Under the pieces are notes generated by a model that was given only the letters and a program-made list of their open reading frames with translations, was not told the origin of the DNA and made no database searches. A stretch of 64,000 bases of DNA from JAGWRA01 sp035534615. Its GTDB lineage: Bacteria; Acidobacteriota; Vicinamibacteria; Vicinamibacterales; CAVVIG01. Positions 28,741 to 38,229 of the stretch are shown piece after piece; positions within the stretch are counted from its first letter, which is position 1; every line of letters starts with the position of its first letter. The stretch covers positions 1 through 64,000 of the forward strand of contig DATLRO010000001.1 in NCBI GenBank assembly GCA_035534615.1, given 5' to 3'. Both the position numbers and the translations under genes were made by a program.

Positions 28741-29915
28741 CGCTGCCCGCGAAGGGTCGCGACGGTCTGACGCTGGTCGAGCTGCTCGTGGCCATGATGC
28801 TGGCGCTGGTCATCGTCGGCAGCGTGGCGGCGCTCGTCGGGCCCCTTCGCGCCATGTTCCAGGCCGGTCTCGAGACGAACGACATCGAGCAGCGACTGAG
28901 GGCCGCCAGCGACAGCCTCTTTGCCGACCTGATAATGGCCGGCGCCGGCCCGGACCGCGGCTCGCGTGCCGGTCCGCTGACCCGGTTCATCGCCCCCGTG
29001 CTGCCGTTCCGGCTGGGCACCGATCCGCCCGGCACGCTGCGCGACGATGCGCTCACGATTGTCTACGTGCCAGCCGGGGCCGCGACGGCCGCGCTGGCGG
29101 AGCCGATGCCGGCCCGGTCCGCCAGCGTGATGCTGGCGACCGTGCCCGGTTGCCCGGTGGGCGATCCGGCGTGCGGGTTCGTCGCCGGCCTGCGCGTGCT
29201 GGTCTATGACGCCAGTGGTGCCTTCGACCTCTTCACGGTGCGCCAGGTGTCGGGTGCTGTGGCGGATCTGCGCCACGACATGCCGGACGGCTCCCACGAG
29301 TATCCAACCGGCGCCACGATCGTTGGCATCGTCGTGCATGTCTACGATCTGGACGCCGGCGACCCGGACGAGGGGCCCAGACTGATGCGCGACGATGGCG
29401 GCAGCCGGCTGCCGCTGGTCGATCACGTCACGCGGCTCCACTTCGACTTCGAGGGCGATCCCCGGGCGCCGGCGGTCCGGCGGCCGGTGGATCCGGCCCG
29501 GCCGTCGGTCACGTATGGTCCGGCGCCGCCGCCGCGGGAGGCCGTGTCGGGCGCGTGGCCGGCCGGCGAGAATTGCGTGTTCGAGATCGATCCGGACACG
29601 GGCACGCCGCGCCCACGCCCGGGGCTGGCCGCGCTCGGTCCTGCCGCAGGGCCGCTCGTGTCGATGACGCCGACGCTGTTGAGCGATGGCCCGTGGTGCC
29701 CGGACGCGGCCGCCGCCGGCCGGTTCGATGCCGACCTGTTCCGACTGCGGCGCCTGCGCGTGACGATCCGGGTCGAATCGGCGCTCGATGCGCTGCGCGG
29801 CCCTGCCGGTCTGCTGTTCGATCGGGGCGGGACCGGCCGCACGGCCGGTGCCCTGGTGCCCGATCGGGAGATGCGGTTCGATGTGGCGCCGCGGAACCTG
29901 TCCGCCGGCTGGTGA
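28737..29915 (+). CDS. Minor pilin, PilW-like
   Basis: This 392-residue protein has the leader MTLPAKGRDG followed by LTLVELLVAMMLALVIVGS. The prepilin site is therefore Gly followed by Leu instead of the usual Phe or Met, with Glu5 intact. PilW proteins are long minor pilins of the tip complex. The soluble domain contains beta-rich segments such as DALTIVYVPAGAA and a late acidic/Pro-rich stretch. The start is GTG 28737, overlapping the previous stop by 4 bases; the frame is open upstream but inside the previous gene. It ends 4 bases before the next start. Confidence 0.8.
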   Translation: MTLPAKGRDGLTLVELLVAMMLALVIVGSVAALVGPLRAMFQAGLETNDIEQRLRAASDSLFADLIMAGAGPDRGSRAGPLTRFIAPVLPFRLGTDPPGTLRDDALTIVYVPAGAATAALAEPMPARSASVMLATVPGCPVGDPACGFVAGLRVLVYDASGAFDLFTVRQVSGAVADLRHDMPDGSHEYPTGATIVGIVVHVYDLDAGDPDEGPRLMRDDGGSRLPLVDHVTRLHFDFEGDPRAPAVRRPVDPARPSVTYGPAPPPREAVSGAWPAGENCVFEIDPDTGTPRPRPGLAALGPAAGPLVSMTPTLLSDGPWCPDAAAAGRFDADLFRLRRLRVTIRVESALDALRGPAGLLFDRGGTGRTAGALVPDREMRFDVAPRNLSAGW

Positions 29916-29919
29916 CGAC

Positions 29920-30693
29920 ATGCGGGCGGCGCAGCAGACCGGCGGAGCGGACGGGGAGCGGGGCGCGGCGCTCCTGCTGGCGCTGCTGGTTCTCGTGCTG
30001 CTGGCGGCGCTCGGTGCCGGCGCCGTGCTGACGAGCTCGACCGACGTCCTGATTGCCGCCAACTACCGCGACGCGCGGGAAGTGCTGTACGCGGCCGACG
30101 CCGCGGTCGGCCGCACGCTGTCCGATCTGGCGGCCCGTGCGGACTGGACGCCGGTTCTGAGCGGGGCGGAGCGCTCCGCATTTGCCGACGGTCCACCCGC
30201 CGGCCTTCGTTCGCTGCCCGATGGCTCGACGATCGACCTGACCGCGGTTGCCAGCCTGGCCGATTGCGGGCGCGCGGCCGGCTGCTCGCCGGCGCAACTC
30301 GACGCGGTGACGCCCGAACGCCCCTGGGGCGCGGACAATCCGCGGTGGCAGCTCTTTGAGTACGGGCCGTGCGGGCGGCTGGCGCCGCAGGCGGCCGGCG
30401 ACCGCGCGTGCTACGTGGTCGTGCTGGTCGGCGACGATCCTTCCGAGACGGACGGGGACCCGGCTCGTGACGGGGCTCCCGGCAGTCCGGGCGCCGGAAT
30501 CATCGTCGTGCGGGCGGAGGCGTTCGGCCTTCGCGGACTGCGGCAGACGATCGAGGCGACCGTGGCGCGCGTCACTGACGAAACCGGTGTGTCGACCGAC
30601 AGATCTGAACGTGACGCGTCCGAGCCGCCGCCGTCCGGATCGGAGGATCGGCCGGGTTTCGTGCGCTTGCTCTCCTGGCGCTGGATCCGCTAG
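29920..30693 (+). CDS. Minor pilin-associated protein, PilX-like
   Basis: This 257-residue protein begins MRAAQQTGGADGERGAALLLALLVLVLLAALGA in two parts: a polar leader, then a hydrophobic helix without a glutamate at mature position 5. ANYRDAREVLYAADAAVGR follows, the usual start of a PilX/GspK-like N-terminal domain. The C-terminal domain holds four cysteines (in LADCGRAAGCSP, YGPCGRL and DRACYVV), suggesting two disulfides. ATG 29920 is chosen by spacing to the preceding stop. PilX and GspK proteins help start the pseudopilus tip. Confidence 0.78.
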   Translation: MRAAQQTGGADGERGAALLLALLVLVLLAALGAGAVLTSSTDVLIAANYRDAREVLYAADAAVGRTLSDLAARADWTPVLSGAERSAFADGPPAGLRSLPDGSTIDLTAVASLADCGRAAGCSPAQLDAVTPERPWGADNPRWQLFEYGPCGRLAPQAAGDRACYVVVLVGDDPSETDGDPARDGAPGSPGAGIIVVRAEAFGLRGLRQTIEATVARVTDETGVSTDRSERDASEPPPSGSEDRPGFVRLLSWRWIR

Positions 30694-30790
30694 AAGTACC
30701 TCGTGCCTGCCGGTCGCCGCTCTATCGTCGGGGCGGCCCCGGCCCGATACGGCGATTGGTGGACGTGTCCCGGTGCTGGAGTCGGAAGCC

Positions 30791-31414
30791 ATGAGATTCA
30801 AGCCGACGGTGATGCTGACGGTGGCGATCGCAGGTGCGCTGGCGGCCTCGATCGCGTCCGCGCAGTCCCTGGCGGAAGTGGCCAGGGAGGCACGCGCGCA
30901 GCGCGAGGAGCTGAAGGCGCACGGCAAGCTGTACACGAACGCGGATCTGAAGCCGTCTGAGGACGAAGGCGGCTCGCCGGCATCGCAGGGCGCCGCGCCG
31001 TCCGGCGCCGCGGGCGCCGCCGCCCCGGCTGGATCGCCCGCGTCCGTCAAAGGGCCTGCCAGCCCGGCCGCGCAGGCGTCCGCCAGGTCGGACGAGGCCG
31101 ATGCGAGCGGGAAGACGTCCGCGTCGCCGGTCAAGGATCGCGCGTACTGGCACACGCGGATCACCGACGCGCGGACGGCGCTCGACCAGACGCAGGTGCT
31201 GCTGGCCGCGCTGCAGAGCCGCATCAATGCCCTGACGGCCGATTTTGCGTCCCGCGACGATCCGGTCCAGCGGGCCGGCATCGAACAGAACCGGGTCAAG
31301 GCGCTGGCCGAACTGGCGCACCTGAAGACCCAGGCCCTGGATCAGACAAAAGCCATTGCCGACATCGAGGAGGCAGCGCGGCGGGCCGGCGTGCCGCCCG
31401 GCTGGCTCCGATAA
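30791..31414 (+). CDS. Small secreted protein of unknown function
   Basis: The function is not recognised. The 207-residue product has a signal peptide (about 1-25, ending ASIASAQS). LAEVAREARAQREELKAHGKLYTNADLKPS follows in two parts. An Ala/Ser/Pro-rich low-complexity middle covers about 58-105. The C-terminal helical hairpin (about 115-195) probably forms a coiled coil and ends GVPPGWLR. Proteins with a similar start and end occur widely in acidobacteria (from memory, not a search). It lies between the PilX-like gene and the NtrC-type regulator, 6 bases before the latter, so all may be co-transcribed. ATG 30791 gives the clean signal peptide. Confidence 0.7.
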   Translation: MRFKPTVMLTVAIAGALAASIASAQSLAEVAREARAQREELKAHGKLYTNADLKPSEDEGGSPASQGAAPSGAAGAAAPAGSPASVKGPASPAAQASARSDEADASGKTSASPVKDRAYWHTRITDARTALDQTQVLLAALQSRINALTADFASRDDPVQRAGIEQNRVKALAELAHLKTQALDQTKAIADIEEAARRAGVPPGWLR

Positions 31415-31420
31415 GCCGCC

Positions 31421-32827
31421 GTGGCCAGCGCAGTCCGCTCCGGGGATGACGGCCCGATTCTGCTCGTCGAGGACAAGGCCTCGCTGCGGCAGATGCTGCG
31501 CCGTGCGATCGAGACGGCCGGGCACACCGTGATCGAGGCGGAGACCGTCGCCGAGGCACGGGCGGCGCTGCGCGAGGCCCGTCCGGTGCTGGTGCTGACC
31601 GATCTGCGCCTGCCGGATGGCGACGGGCTGGCCGTGCTGCAGGACGCCCGGGACCTCGATTCCACCCTGCCGGTCGTGGTGATGACCGCCTATGGCGGCG
31701 TGCAGGAGGCGGTCGCCGCGATGAAGGCCGGGGCGCTCGATTTTCTGGCCAAGCCAGTCGATCCGGATCACCTGCTGCTGCTGGTCGAACGGGCCCTGAA
31801 CGCCCGGCGTCTCGTCACCGAGAACATTCTGCTGAAGGAAGAACTGGCGGCCCGGCGCGGGGCCCCGCGCATCATCGGGGACGATCCGGCGCTGCGGCGG
31901 GTGCTGGCGGATCTGCAGCGGGCGGCCGCGACCGACACCACGGTGCTGCTGCAGGGGGAAAGCGGCACGGGCAAGGAGTTGTTCGCCCGCACCTTGCACG
32001 CCCTGAGCCGTCGCGCCGACGGGCCGTTCGTGGCGATCAACTGTGCCGCGATTCCGGAGACGCTGCTCGAGAGCGAGCTCTTCGGGTACGAGAAGGGGGC
32101 GTTCACGGGCGCGACGGCGCGCAAGCCGGGGAAGTTCGAGCTGGCGCACCGCGGCACCCTGTTCCTCGACGAGATCGCCGAACTGCCGCTCGCGCTGCAG
32201 GCCAAGATCCTCCGGGTGATCGAAGACCGGCGGTTCGAGCGGGTGGGCGGGACGGCGACGCTGCAGGTGGACGTCCGGGTGGTGGTGGCGACGAACCGCA
32301 ACCTGGCCGACGCCGTTGCCGCCCGCCGCTTCCGGGGCGATCTGTTCTTCCGGCTGTCGGTGTTTCCGATCACGATTCCGCCGTTGCGCGAGCGGCCGGC
32401 CGACGTGCCGCTGCTGGCCCGCTACTTCGTCGAGCGGTGCTGTCGCGACCTCAACCGGCGGCCCCTCATGATCCGGCCGGAGGCGCTCGAGGCGCTCCAG
32501 CGGTATCGCTGGCCGGGCAACGTCCGCGAACTGCAGAACTGCATCGAGCGGGCGGTCATCCTTACCGACGGTGACGCGATCGAGCCGCGTCATCTCAACC
32601 TGCTGCCCGAGGTGCCGGCGGCCGAGGCCCCGGCGGATCCGTGGGCGCAGATCGACCTGTCAGGCACGCTGGCCGAAGCCTCGCAGCGGATTCTGGTCGA
32701 GGTGGAGCGGCGCAAGCTGGAACAGGCGCTGCGGGAAGCGCACGGCGATCAGGCCCGGATGTGCCGGGAGCTGCAGCTCACCCCGAAGGCGCTGGCCTCC
32801 CGCCTCCGCGAGCACGGCCTGGCGTAA
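31421..32827 (+). CDS. Sigma-54-dependent response regulator, NtrC family
   Basis: This 468-residue activator has a receiver domain (Asp61 in LTDLRLPDGDG). The AAA+ domain has Walker A GESGTGKE (179-186) and GAFTGA (226-231), and the C-terminal Fis-type helix-turn-helix contains ARMCRELQLTPKALASRL. The start is GTG 31421. It is distinct from PilR and probably pairs with the kinase at 26741-28006. A sigma-54 promoter lies in front of the intervening pilins, so this gene may both belong to and activate that operon. It converges on aroB with 5 bases between stops. Confidence 0.9.
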   Translation: MASAVRSGDDGPILLVEDKASLRQMLRRAIETAGHTVIEAETVAEARAALREARPVLVLTDLRLPDGDGLAVLQDARDLDSTLPVVVMTAYGGVQEAVAAMKAGALDFLAKPVDPDHLLLLVERALNARRLVTENILLKEELAARRGAPRIIGDDPALRRVLADLQRAAATDTTVLLQGESGTGKELFARTLHALSRRADGPFVAINCAAIPETLLESELFGYEKGAFTGATARKPGKFELAHRGTLFLDEIAELPLALQAKILRVIEDRRFERVGGTATLQVDVRVVVATNRNLADAVAARRFRGDLFFRLSVFPITIPPLRERPADVPLLARYFVERCCRDLNRRPLMIRPEALEALQRYRWPGNVRELQNCIERAVILTDGDAIEPRHLNLLPEVPAAEAPADPWAQIDLSGTLAEASQRILVEVERRKLEQALREAHGDQARMCRELQLTPKALASRLREHGLA

Positions 32828-32832
32828 CCGGG

Positions 32833-33918
32833 TCAGCCGGCGCAGCCGATCCGCACGAGCGCGGCCGACAGCTCCCGCTCCGTCACGTCGTCGACGATCG
32901 CGGTGCGGCCGATCCCGGTCGGGAGCACGAAGTGCAGGCGCCCGTCGACGATCTTCTTGTCGCGGCGCATGGCCTCGAGCAGCGCCGCCACCGGGATGTC
33001 GGCCACCGACGGCAGCGGGCCGAGCGCGCCGATCAGCGCGGCGAGCGCCTGCCGGTCGGCCTCGGCCATCGCCGCGCGGGCGACGGCGAGATGGGCGGCC
33101 GCCAGCATGCCGTACGCGACCGCCTCGCCGTGACGGAACCGCCGGTACTTCGTGGCCGCTTCGAGCGCGTGCCCGGCCGTGTGGCCGAAGTTGAGCACGC
33201 GGCGGAGCCCCGCCTCGCGCTCGTCGGTCCCCACCACGTCGGCCTTGATGCGGCACGACTCGGCGATGATCGGCATGAGTGTCTCCGGCCGGCGCCGGAA
33301 GATCGCGGCGGTCTCGCGTCCCAGCCGCGCGAAGAGGTCCGGGCTGGCAATCATGCCGTACTTGACGACCTCGTAGAGGCCCGCGCGGAACTCCCGCCGC
33401 GGCAGCGTCTCGAGCAGCGTCGGATCGATGCAGACCAGGGCCGGCGGGTAGAACGCCCCGATGAGGTTCTTTCCGAGCGGATGGTTCACGCCGACCTTGC
33501 CGCCGATGGCGCTGTCCACCTGCGCGAGCAGCGTGGTCGGCACCTGCACCAGGGGGACGCCGCGCAGGAAGGTCGCGGCCGCGAAGCCGGCCATGTCGCC
33601 GATGACGCCGCCGCCGGCCGCGATGACGACCGAGGCGCGATCGGCCTCCGCCCGGATGAGCGCCTCGTAGATGCGCGACACCGTCGACAGCTGCTTGGAG
33701 CGTTCGCCGTCCGGCACCAGCACGACCTCCGCGCCCGGCACGGCGCGCGCGAGCGCCGGCCCGTGCAGACGCCACACGACCGGGCTCGACACGACGAAGC
33801 GGCGCGACACCAGGCGCGCCTCCTGCAGCAGGGGCGACAGCCGGGCCGCCAGGCCGGCGTCAATCCAGACGGGGTAGCTCCCCGTGCTCGTCCTGACATC
33901 GATGCGGATCGGATCCAT
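32833..33918 (-). CDS. aroB: 3-dehydroquinate synthase
   Basis: It converts DAHP to 3-dehydroquinate, the second step of the shikimate pathway, with NAD and a divalent metal. The 361-residue protein has the NAD-binding GGGVIGDMAGFAAATFLRG and the substrate loop PTTLLAQVDSAIGGKVGVN. The metal-ligand histidines lie in NFGHTAGHALE and RHGEAVAYGM. The frame extends upstream to 33978, but ATG 33918 (MDPIRIDVRT) has AGGAG about 12 bases before it. It is divergent from nadB, with a 64-base gap. No other shikimate gene is nearby. Confidence 0.96.
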   Translation of the reverse strand: MDPIRIDVRTSTGSYPVWIDAGLAARLSPLLQEARLVSRRFVVSSPVVWRLHGPALARAVPGAEVVLVPDGERSKQLSTVSRIYEALIRAEADRASVVIAAGGGVIGDMAGFAAATFLRGVPLVQVPTTLLAQVDSAIGGKVGVNHPLGKNLIGAFYPPALVCIDPTLLETLPRREFRAGLYEVVKYGMIASPDLFARLGRETAAIFRRRPETLMPIIAESCRIKADVVGTDEREAGLRRVLNFGHTAGHALEAATKYRRFRHGEAVAYGMLAAAHLAVARAAMAEADRQALAALIGALGPLPSVADIPVAALLEAMRRDKKIVDGRLHFVLPTGIGRTAIVDDVTERELSAALVRIGCAG

Positions 33919-33982
33919 CGGGCGATCGGGCTCCTGGCCCGCGCGGCGGCGCGCCGCGGGGCAATGGTAGGATAGCACTCAG

Positions 33983-35581
33983 GTGACTGTGCACCGAGAC
34001 TTCCTGGTAATCGGGAGCGGCATCGCGGGCCTCCGCGCGGCACTGACGCTGGCCGCGGCCGGCCGCGTGCTCATCCTCACGAAAGCCGATCCCTGGGAGA
34101 GCAACACCGGCTACGCGCAGGGCGGGATTGCGGTCGCCCTCGGCGACGATGACAGCCCGTCGCGCCATGCGGCCGACACGCTGCTGGCCGGCGACGGGCT
34201 GTGCGACGAGGCGGCCGTGCGCGTCCTCGTCCAGGACGGGCCGCGTGACGTCCGGGAACTGATCGCCTGGGGCACCCGCTTCGACCTGGACGAAGACGGC
34301 CGCCCGGCCCTCGGTCGCGAAGCGGCCCACAGCGTCCGGCGGATCCTGCACGCCGGCGACGCCACCGGGCGCGAGATCGGCCGCGCGCTCTGGACGCGCG
34401 TGACGCGGACGTCCGCCATCGAGGTCCTGCGCGGCTGCCTGGTCACCGGACTCGTCATGGACGGGGCCTGCTGCGCCGGGGCGCGCTTCGTGACGCCCGA
34501 CGGCCGCGAGGAGACGGCGCTCGCCGGGGCGACGCTGCTGGCCACGGGGGGCGCCGGCCGGATCTTCCGCGAAACGACGAACCCCGAGGTCGCGACCGGC
34601 GACGGCGTCGCCATCGCCTACCTCGCCGGGGCGCGCGTGGCCGACCTCGAGTTCGTGCAGTTCCACCCGACCGCCCTCAAGCTGGCCGGGGCGCCGCGGT
34701 TCCTGATCTCGGAGGCCCTGCGCGGCGAAGGCGCACGCCTCGTCAACACGCACGGCGAGCCGTTCATGGCCGGATACGATCCGGCAGGCGACCTCGCCCC
34801 CCGCGACATCGTCGCGCGCGGCATCGCCCGGGAGGCCGAGCGGACCGGCGGCCCCGTGTTCCTCACGCTCGCGCACCTGGACCCCGCGTACGTCCGCGCC
34901 CGGTTCCCGACGATTACGCGCACGTGCGCCGGCGTCGGTCTCGACCTGGCGCGCGACCCGATTCCGGTCGGGCCGGCCGCCCACTACCTGATGGGCGGCG
35001 TCGACACCGATACCGCCGGCCGGACCTCGATTCCCGGCCTCTTCGCCGCCGGGGAGACGGCGTGCACCGGCGTCCACGGCGCCAATCGCCTGGCCAGCAA
35101 CTCGCTGCTCGAGGGGCTCGTCTTCGGCGCCCGTGCGGGCGAGGCCATGCAGGCCCCGCCCCGGGCCGGGGACCTGCGGGCCGGTCTATCCGTCGCCAGC
35201 ACGGACGCCGCCCCGGACCCCGCGGCCGGGGCCACCCCGCCTCTGGACGAGGACGGCGTGCGCGACCTGATGTGGCGCGCCGTCGGCCTGTTCCGCGACA
35301 GGCCGGGGCTCACCGCGGCCGTCGCGCGCCTGGACGCGGCGTTCGAGGTGTTCCGACAGGAGCTGGCCGACGGCCGGATCGGCGGACGCGAGGCCTGGCG
35401 CTGGGGCAGCGTCGTGACGGTCGGGCGGCTGATCGCCCGGGCGGCGCTGCGCCGCGAGGAGAGCCGGGGCGGGCACTTCCGGACCGATTTCCCAGCCCGG
35501 GACGATCTACACTGGAAGGTCCACGTGGCGGAGACGCTGCAGCCGCAGTCGGCTCCCGCCTGTCACTCGCGGAGACCCTGA
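33983..35581 (+). CDS. nadB: L-aspartate oxidase
   Basis: It oxidises L-aspartate to iminoaspartate for de novo NAD synthesis. The 532-residue flavoprotein has the FAD dinucleotide motif GSGIAG (11-16), the NTGYAQGGIAVAL segment and the active-site region EFVQFHPTAL. The C-terminal FAD-binding HGANRLASNSLLEGLVFGARAGE is also present. The start is GTG 33983; GTG 33989 is an equally possible alternative. nadA and nadC are not adjacent. proS follows 7 bases later and may share its transcript. Confidence 0.95.
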   Translation: MTVHRDFLVIGSGIAGLRAALTLAAAGRVLILTKADPWESNTGYAQGGIAVALGDDDSPSRHAADTLLAGDGLCDEAAVRVLVQDGPRDVRELIAWGTRFDLDEDGRPALGREAAHSVRRILHAGDATGREIGRALWTRVTRTSAIEVLRGCLVTGLVMDGACCAGARFVTPDGREETALAGATLLATGGAGRIFRETTNPEVATGDGVAIAYLAGARVADLEFVQFHPTALKLAGAPRFLISEALRGEGARLVNTHGEPFMAGYDPAGDLAPRDIVARGIAREAERTGGPVFLTLAHLDPAYVRARFPTITRTCAGVGLDLARDPIPVGPAAHYLMGGVDTDTAGRTSIPGLFAAGETACTGVHGANRLASNSLLEGLVFGARAGEAMQAPPRAGDLRAGLSVASTDAAPDPAAGATPPLDEDGVRDLMWRAVGLFRDRPGLTAAVARLDAAFEVFRQELADGRIGGREAWRWGSVVTVGRLIARAALRREESRGGHFRTDFPARDDLHWKVHVAETLQPQSAPACHSRRP

Positions 35582-35588
35582 CATTCCG

Positions 35589-37049
35589 ATGGCCAAGAAG
35601 CCCGATCAGTCCGACGCCCTCGTCACCGAGATCACGCCCCGTTCGCAGGATTTCTCGCGCTGGTACCTGGACGTCGTCCGGCGCGCCGAGCTGGCGGACT
35701 ATTCGCCCGTCAAGGGGTGCATGGTCATCCGTCCGTACGGCTACGCCATCTGGGAGCTGATCCAGCAGGCGCTCGACCGGCGGTTCAAGGCGACCGGTCA
35801 CGTGAACGCGTACTTCCCGCTGTTCATTCCCGAGGGACTGCTGAAGAAGGAGGCCGACCACGTCGAAGGCTTCGCGCCGCAGGTCGCCTACGTCACCCAC
35901 GGCGGCGGCGAGGAGCTCGAGGAACGGCTCGTGGTCCGGCCGACGTCGGAGGCGATCATCGGGACGATGTACGCGAAGTGGGTCCGGTCCTGGCGCGACC
36001 TCCCGATCCTCATCAATCAGTGGGCGAACGTCGTCCGCTGGGAGAAGGTGACGCGGCCGTTCCTCCGGACGACCGAGTTCCTCTGGCAGGAAGGGCACAC
36101 CGCGCACGAGACGGAGGCGGAGGCGGAGGAGGAAACCCTGCGCATGCTCGGCGTCTACCAGGAGGTGGCCGAGCACGAGCTGGCGATGCCGGTCGTGCCG
36201 GGGCGGAAGACCGACAGCGAACGCTTCGCCGGCGCGCTGCGGACCTATTCGATCGAAGCCCTGATGGGGGACGGCCGCGCGCTGCAGGCCGGCACGTCGC
36301 ACAACCTCGGGCAGAACTTCGCGAAGGCGTTCGACATCCAGTTCCAGGCGCGCGACAAGTCGCTCCAGTACGTGTGGGGGACCTCGTGGGGCGTGTCGAC
36401 CCGGCTCGTCGGCGGCGTGATCATGACGCACGGCGACGACAGCGGATTGATTCTTCCGCCGCGCATCGCGCCGTATCAGGTGGTCATCGTCCCGATTCCG
36501 CGCGGCAACTGGCAGGAGACCGTGCTGCCCCGGGCGCAGGCCCTGCGCGAGGATCTGGCCGGCCGGGGCGTACGCGTGATGCTGGACGCCCGCGACACCT
36601 ACACGCCCGGCTGGAAGTTCGCCGAATGGGAGATGCGGGGGGTCCCGCTGCGTCTGGAAATCGGTCCGCGCGACATCGAGCAGGGACAGGTCGTGCTGGT
36701 GCGCCGGGACACGCGCGAGAAGATCTCGGTGCCGCTGGCCGACCTGCCGGTCCGGGTCGATGCGCTGCTCGGCGACATCCAGCGGGCCCTCCTCGAACGC
36801 GCCCTGCGGTTCCGCGAGGAGCACACGTCGCGGGTCACCACCTACGACGAGTTCATCCAGGCGATGGAAGGGCGTCCGGGCTTCGTCATCGCGCCCTGGT
36901 GCGGATCGGCGGAGTGTGAAGCGCAGATCAAGGCCGAGACGCAGGCGACGATCCGGAACCTCCCGCTCGGCGACCAGCGTCCGGGCGGACCGTGCGTGAA
37001 GTGCGGTCGTCCGGCCGTCTCCGAGGCCTGGTTCGCGAAGGCGTACTGA
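35589..37049 (+). CDS. proS: Prolyl-tRNA synthetase, archaeal/eukaryotic type
   Basis: It charges tRNA-Pro. The 486-residue class II enzyme lacks the large editing insertion of the standard bacterial form. Motif 2 is VVRWEKVTRPFLRTTEFLWQ and motif 3 lies in TSWGVSTRLVGGVIM. After the anticodon-binding domain comes a C-terminal zinc-type domain (CGSAEC and CVKCGRPA) ending in the characteristic KAY, as in the archaeal-type enzyme. It directly follows nadB and converges on the HEAT-repeat gene. Confidence 0.96.
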   Translation: MAKKPDQSDALVTEITPRSQDFSRWYLDVVRRAELADYSPVKGCMVIRPYGYAIWELIQQALDRRFKATGHVNAYFPLFIPEGLLKKEADHVEGFAPQVAYVTHGGGEELEERLVVRPTSEAIIGTMYAKWVRSWRDLPILINQWANVVRWEKVTRPFLRTTEFLWQEGHTAHETEAEAEEETLRMLGVYQEVAEHELAMPVVPGRKTDSERFAGALRTYSIEALMGDGRALQAGTSHNLGQNFAKAFDIQFQARDKSLQYVWGTSWGVSTRLVGGVIMTHGDDSGLILPPRIAPYQVVIVPIPRGNWQETVLPRAQALREDLAGRGVRVMLDARDTYTPGWKFAEWEMRGVPLRLEIGPRDIEQGQVVLVRRDTREKISVPLADLPVRVDALLGDIQRALLERALRFREEHTSRVTTYDEFIQAMEGRPGFVIAPWCGSAECEAQIKAETQATIRNLPLGDQRPGGPCVKCGRPAVSEAWFAKAY

Positions 37050-37069
37050 GCCCGGCCCCGCGGCGCGGC

Positions 37070-38095
37070 TCAGGATTTTCCGAGGAGCCAGGCGGCCTCG
37101 GCGGGCCACCGGCTCTGGAGGCGCCGCACGGCGGCGTGTCGTCGCGTGAGTCGTTCCCGCCGGACAATCGCCTGAAGCGTCTCCCGCACCCGCGCCGGCC
37201 AGGGCGCCATCGGATCGGCACCCGCCTGCCGCGCGCGCGCATACAGCGCCGCCAGCGGCTCCAGGCACGAGGCATCACCGATCGCCGCGACGGCGGTCAT
37301 CAGGTCGGGCGGCAGCGGCCCGTCGGCACGCTCCAGCGTTTCCCGCAGATCGTACAGCGCGACCCGGCTGTCGCGCCCGGCCAGCAGCAGGTGGGCCGCC
37401 CCCCGCACGTCGGTCCAGGGCCGCCGCGCGTCGGCCGCCTCTGCCGCTTCGCGTGTCCGCACGACGCCGATCAGGCGGTGCACGGTGGCGAGCGGGGTCT
37501 CGGCGGCGGCTGCGGTCAGCCACGCGCGCACCGTCGCGGGGTCCCGGGGGAGCCGGCCGGCCGCGGCCGCCTCCAGCGCCGCCGCCGGATCGCTGGCGCC
37601 GTCCGGCCCGATCGCGCCGGCCGCGTGCGCCGCCAGCGCCTGATCGGGATCGAGGCGCAGCTGCTCGTGGATCGGGCCGATGGTGTCCGGCGGCAGGTCG
37701 TCGAGCGCGATCAGCGCGGCCAGCCGCCGCCGCCGGTCGCGGGTGCGGTCCATCGCCAGAGCGGCGAGGCGATCGAGCACCGCACTCTCGTGCGGCGACC
37801 GGAGAAAGCCGCGCGCCACGCCGACGGCGGCCACCGCGACGTCGGCCTCCGGATCGTCGAGATGCGTGAGGGCCGGCTTGAGCGCGCGGGCATCGCCGAT
37901 CGCCTCGAGCGCGCGCAGCGCCGCCGTGCGGACGACCGGCGACGGCGACGCCAGGGCTGCGACCAGCCGGTCGACGGCGCGGGCCCCGATGACGGTGAGA
38001 CGGGCGATCGCCGCCTCGCGCTGCACCTCGCGATCGGATGCGAGGTCCTCGACGAGCCGGCGGATCTCCCCGGCGGCCGATGCCTTGATCACCAC
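37070..38095 (-). CDS. HEAT-repeat protein
   Basis: This 341-residue, Ala-rich, all-helical protein has no signal peptide. The first half has HEAT/PBS-type repeats of about 30 residues, such as REAAIARLTVIGARAVDRLVAAL and VRTAALRALEAIGDARALKPAL, each written here only in part. The second half has more irregular helices. HEAT proteins are scaffolds; no catalytic motif is seen and the partner is unknown. It is a single gene between convergent proS and the OmpA gene, with a terminator upstream of it. Confidence 0.75.
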   Translation of the reverse strand: MVIKASAAGEIRRLVEDLASDREVQREAAIARLTVIGARAVDRLVAALASPSPVVRTAALRALEAIGDARALKPALTHLDDPEADVAVAAVGVARGFLRSPHESAVLDRLAALAMDRTRDRRRRLAALIALDDLPPDTIGPIHEQLRLDPDQALAAHAAGAIGPDGASDPAAALEAAAAGRLPRDPATVRAWLTAAAAETPLATVHRLIGVVRTREAAEAADARRPWTDVRGAAHLLLAGRDSRVALYDLRETLERADGPLPPDLMTAVAAIGDASCLEPLAALYARARQAGADPMAPWPARVRETLQAIVRRERLTRRHAAVRRLQSRWPAEAAWLLGKS

Positions 38096-38162
38096 GGCGC
38101 TTTTAGCTTACTCCAGGCAGTCGGGCGGCGCGCCGGGCCGGGACGCAGGCCCCGGACGAACG

Positions 38163-38193
38163 AAAGGCCGGCGGACGGGGGCGTCCGCCGGCC
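38163..38193 (-). terminator. Intrinsic terminator after the OmpA-family gene
   Basis: Read on the reverse strand, a perfect 12-bp stem (38193-38182 with 38177-38166, GGCCGGCGGACG) closes a 4-base loop and is followed by TTTCGTT. It lies about 37 bases beyond the stop at 38230. Confidence 0.85.
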
Positions 38194-38229
38194 TGCATGG
38201 GTGGCCGCGAGCGTCGAGGCGTGCGGTGC

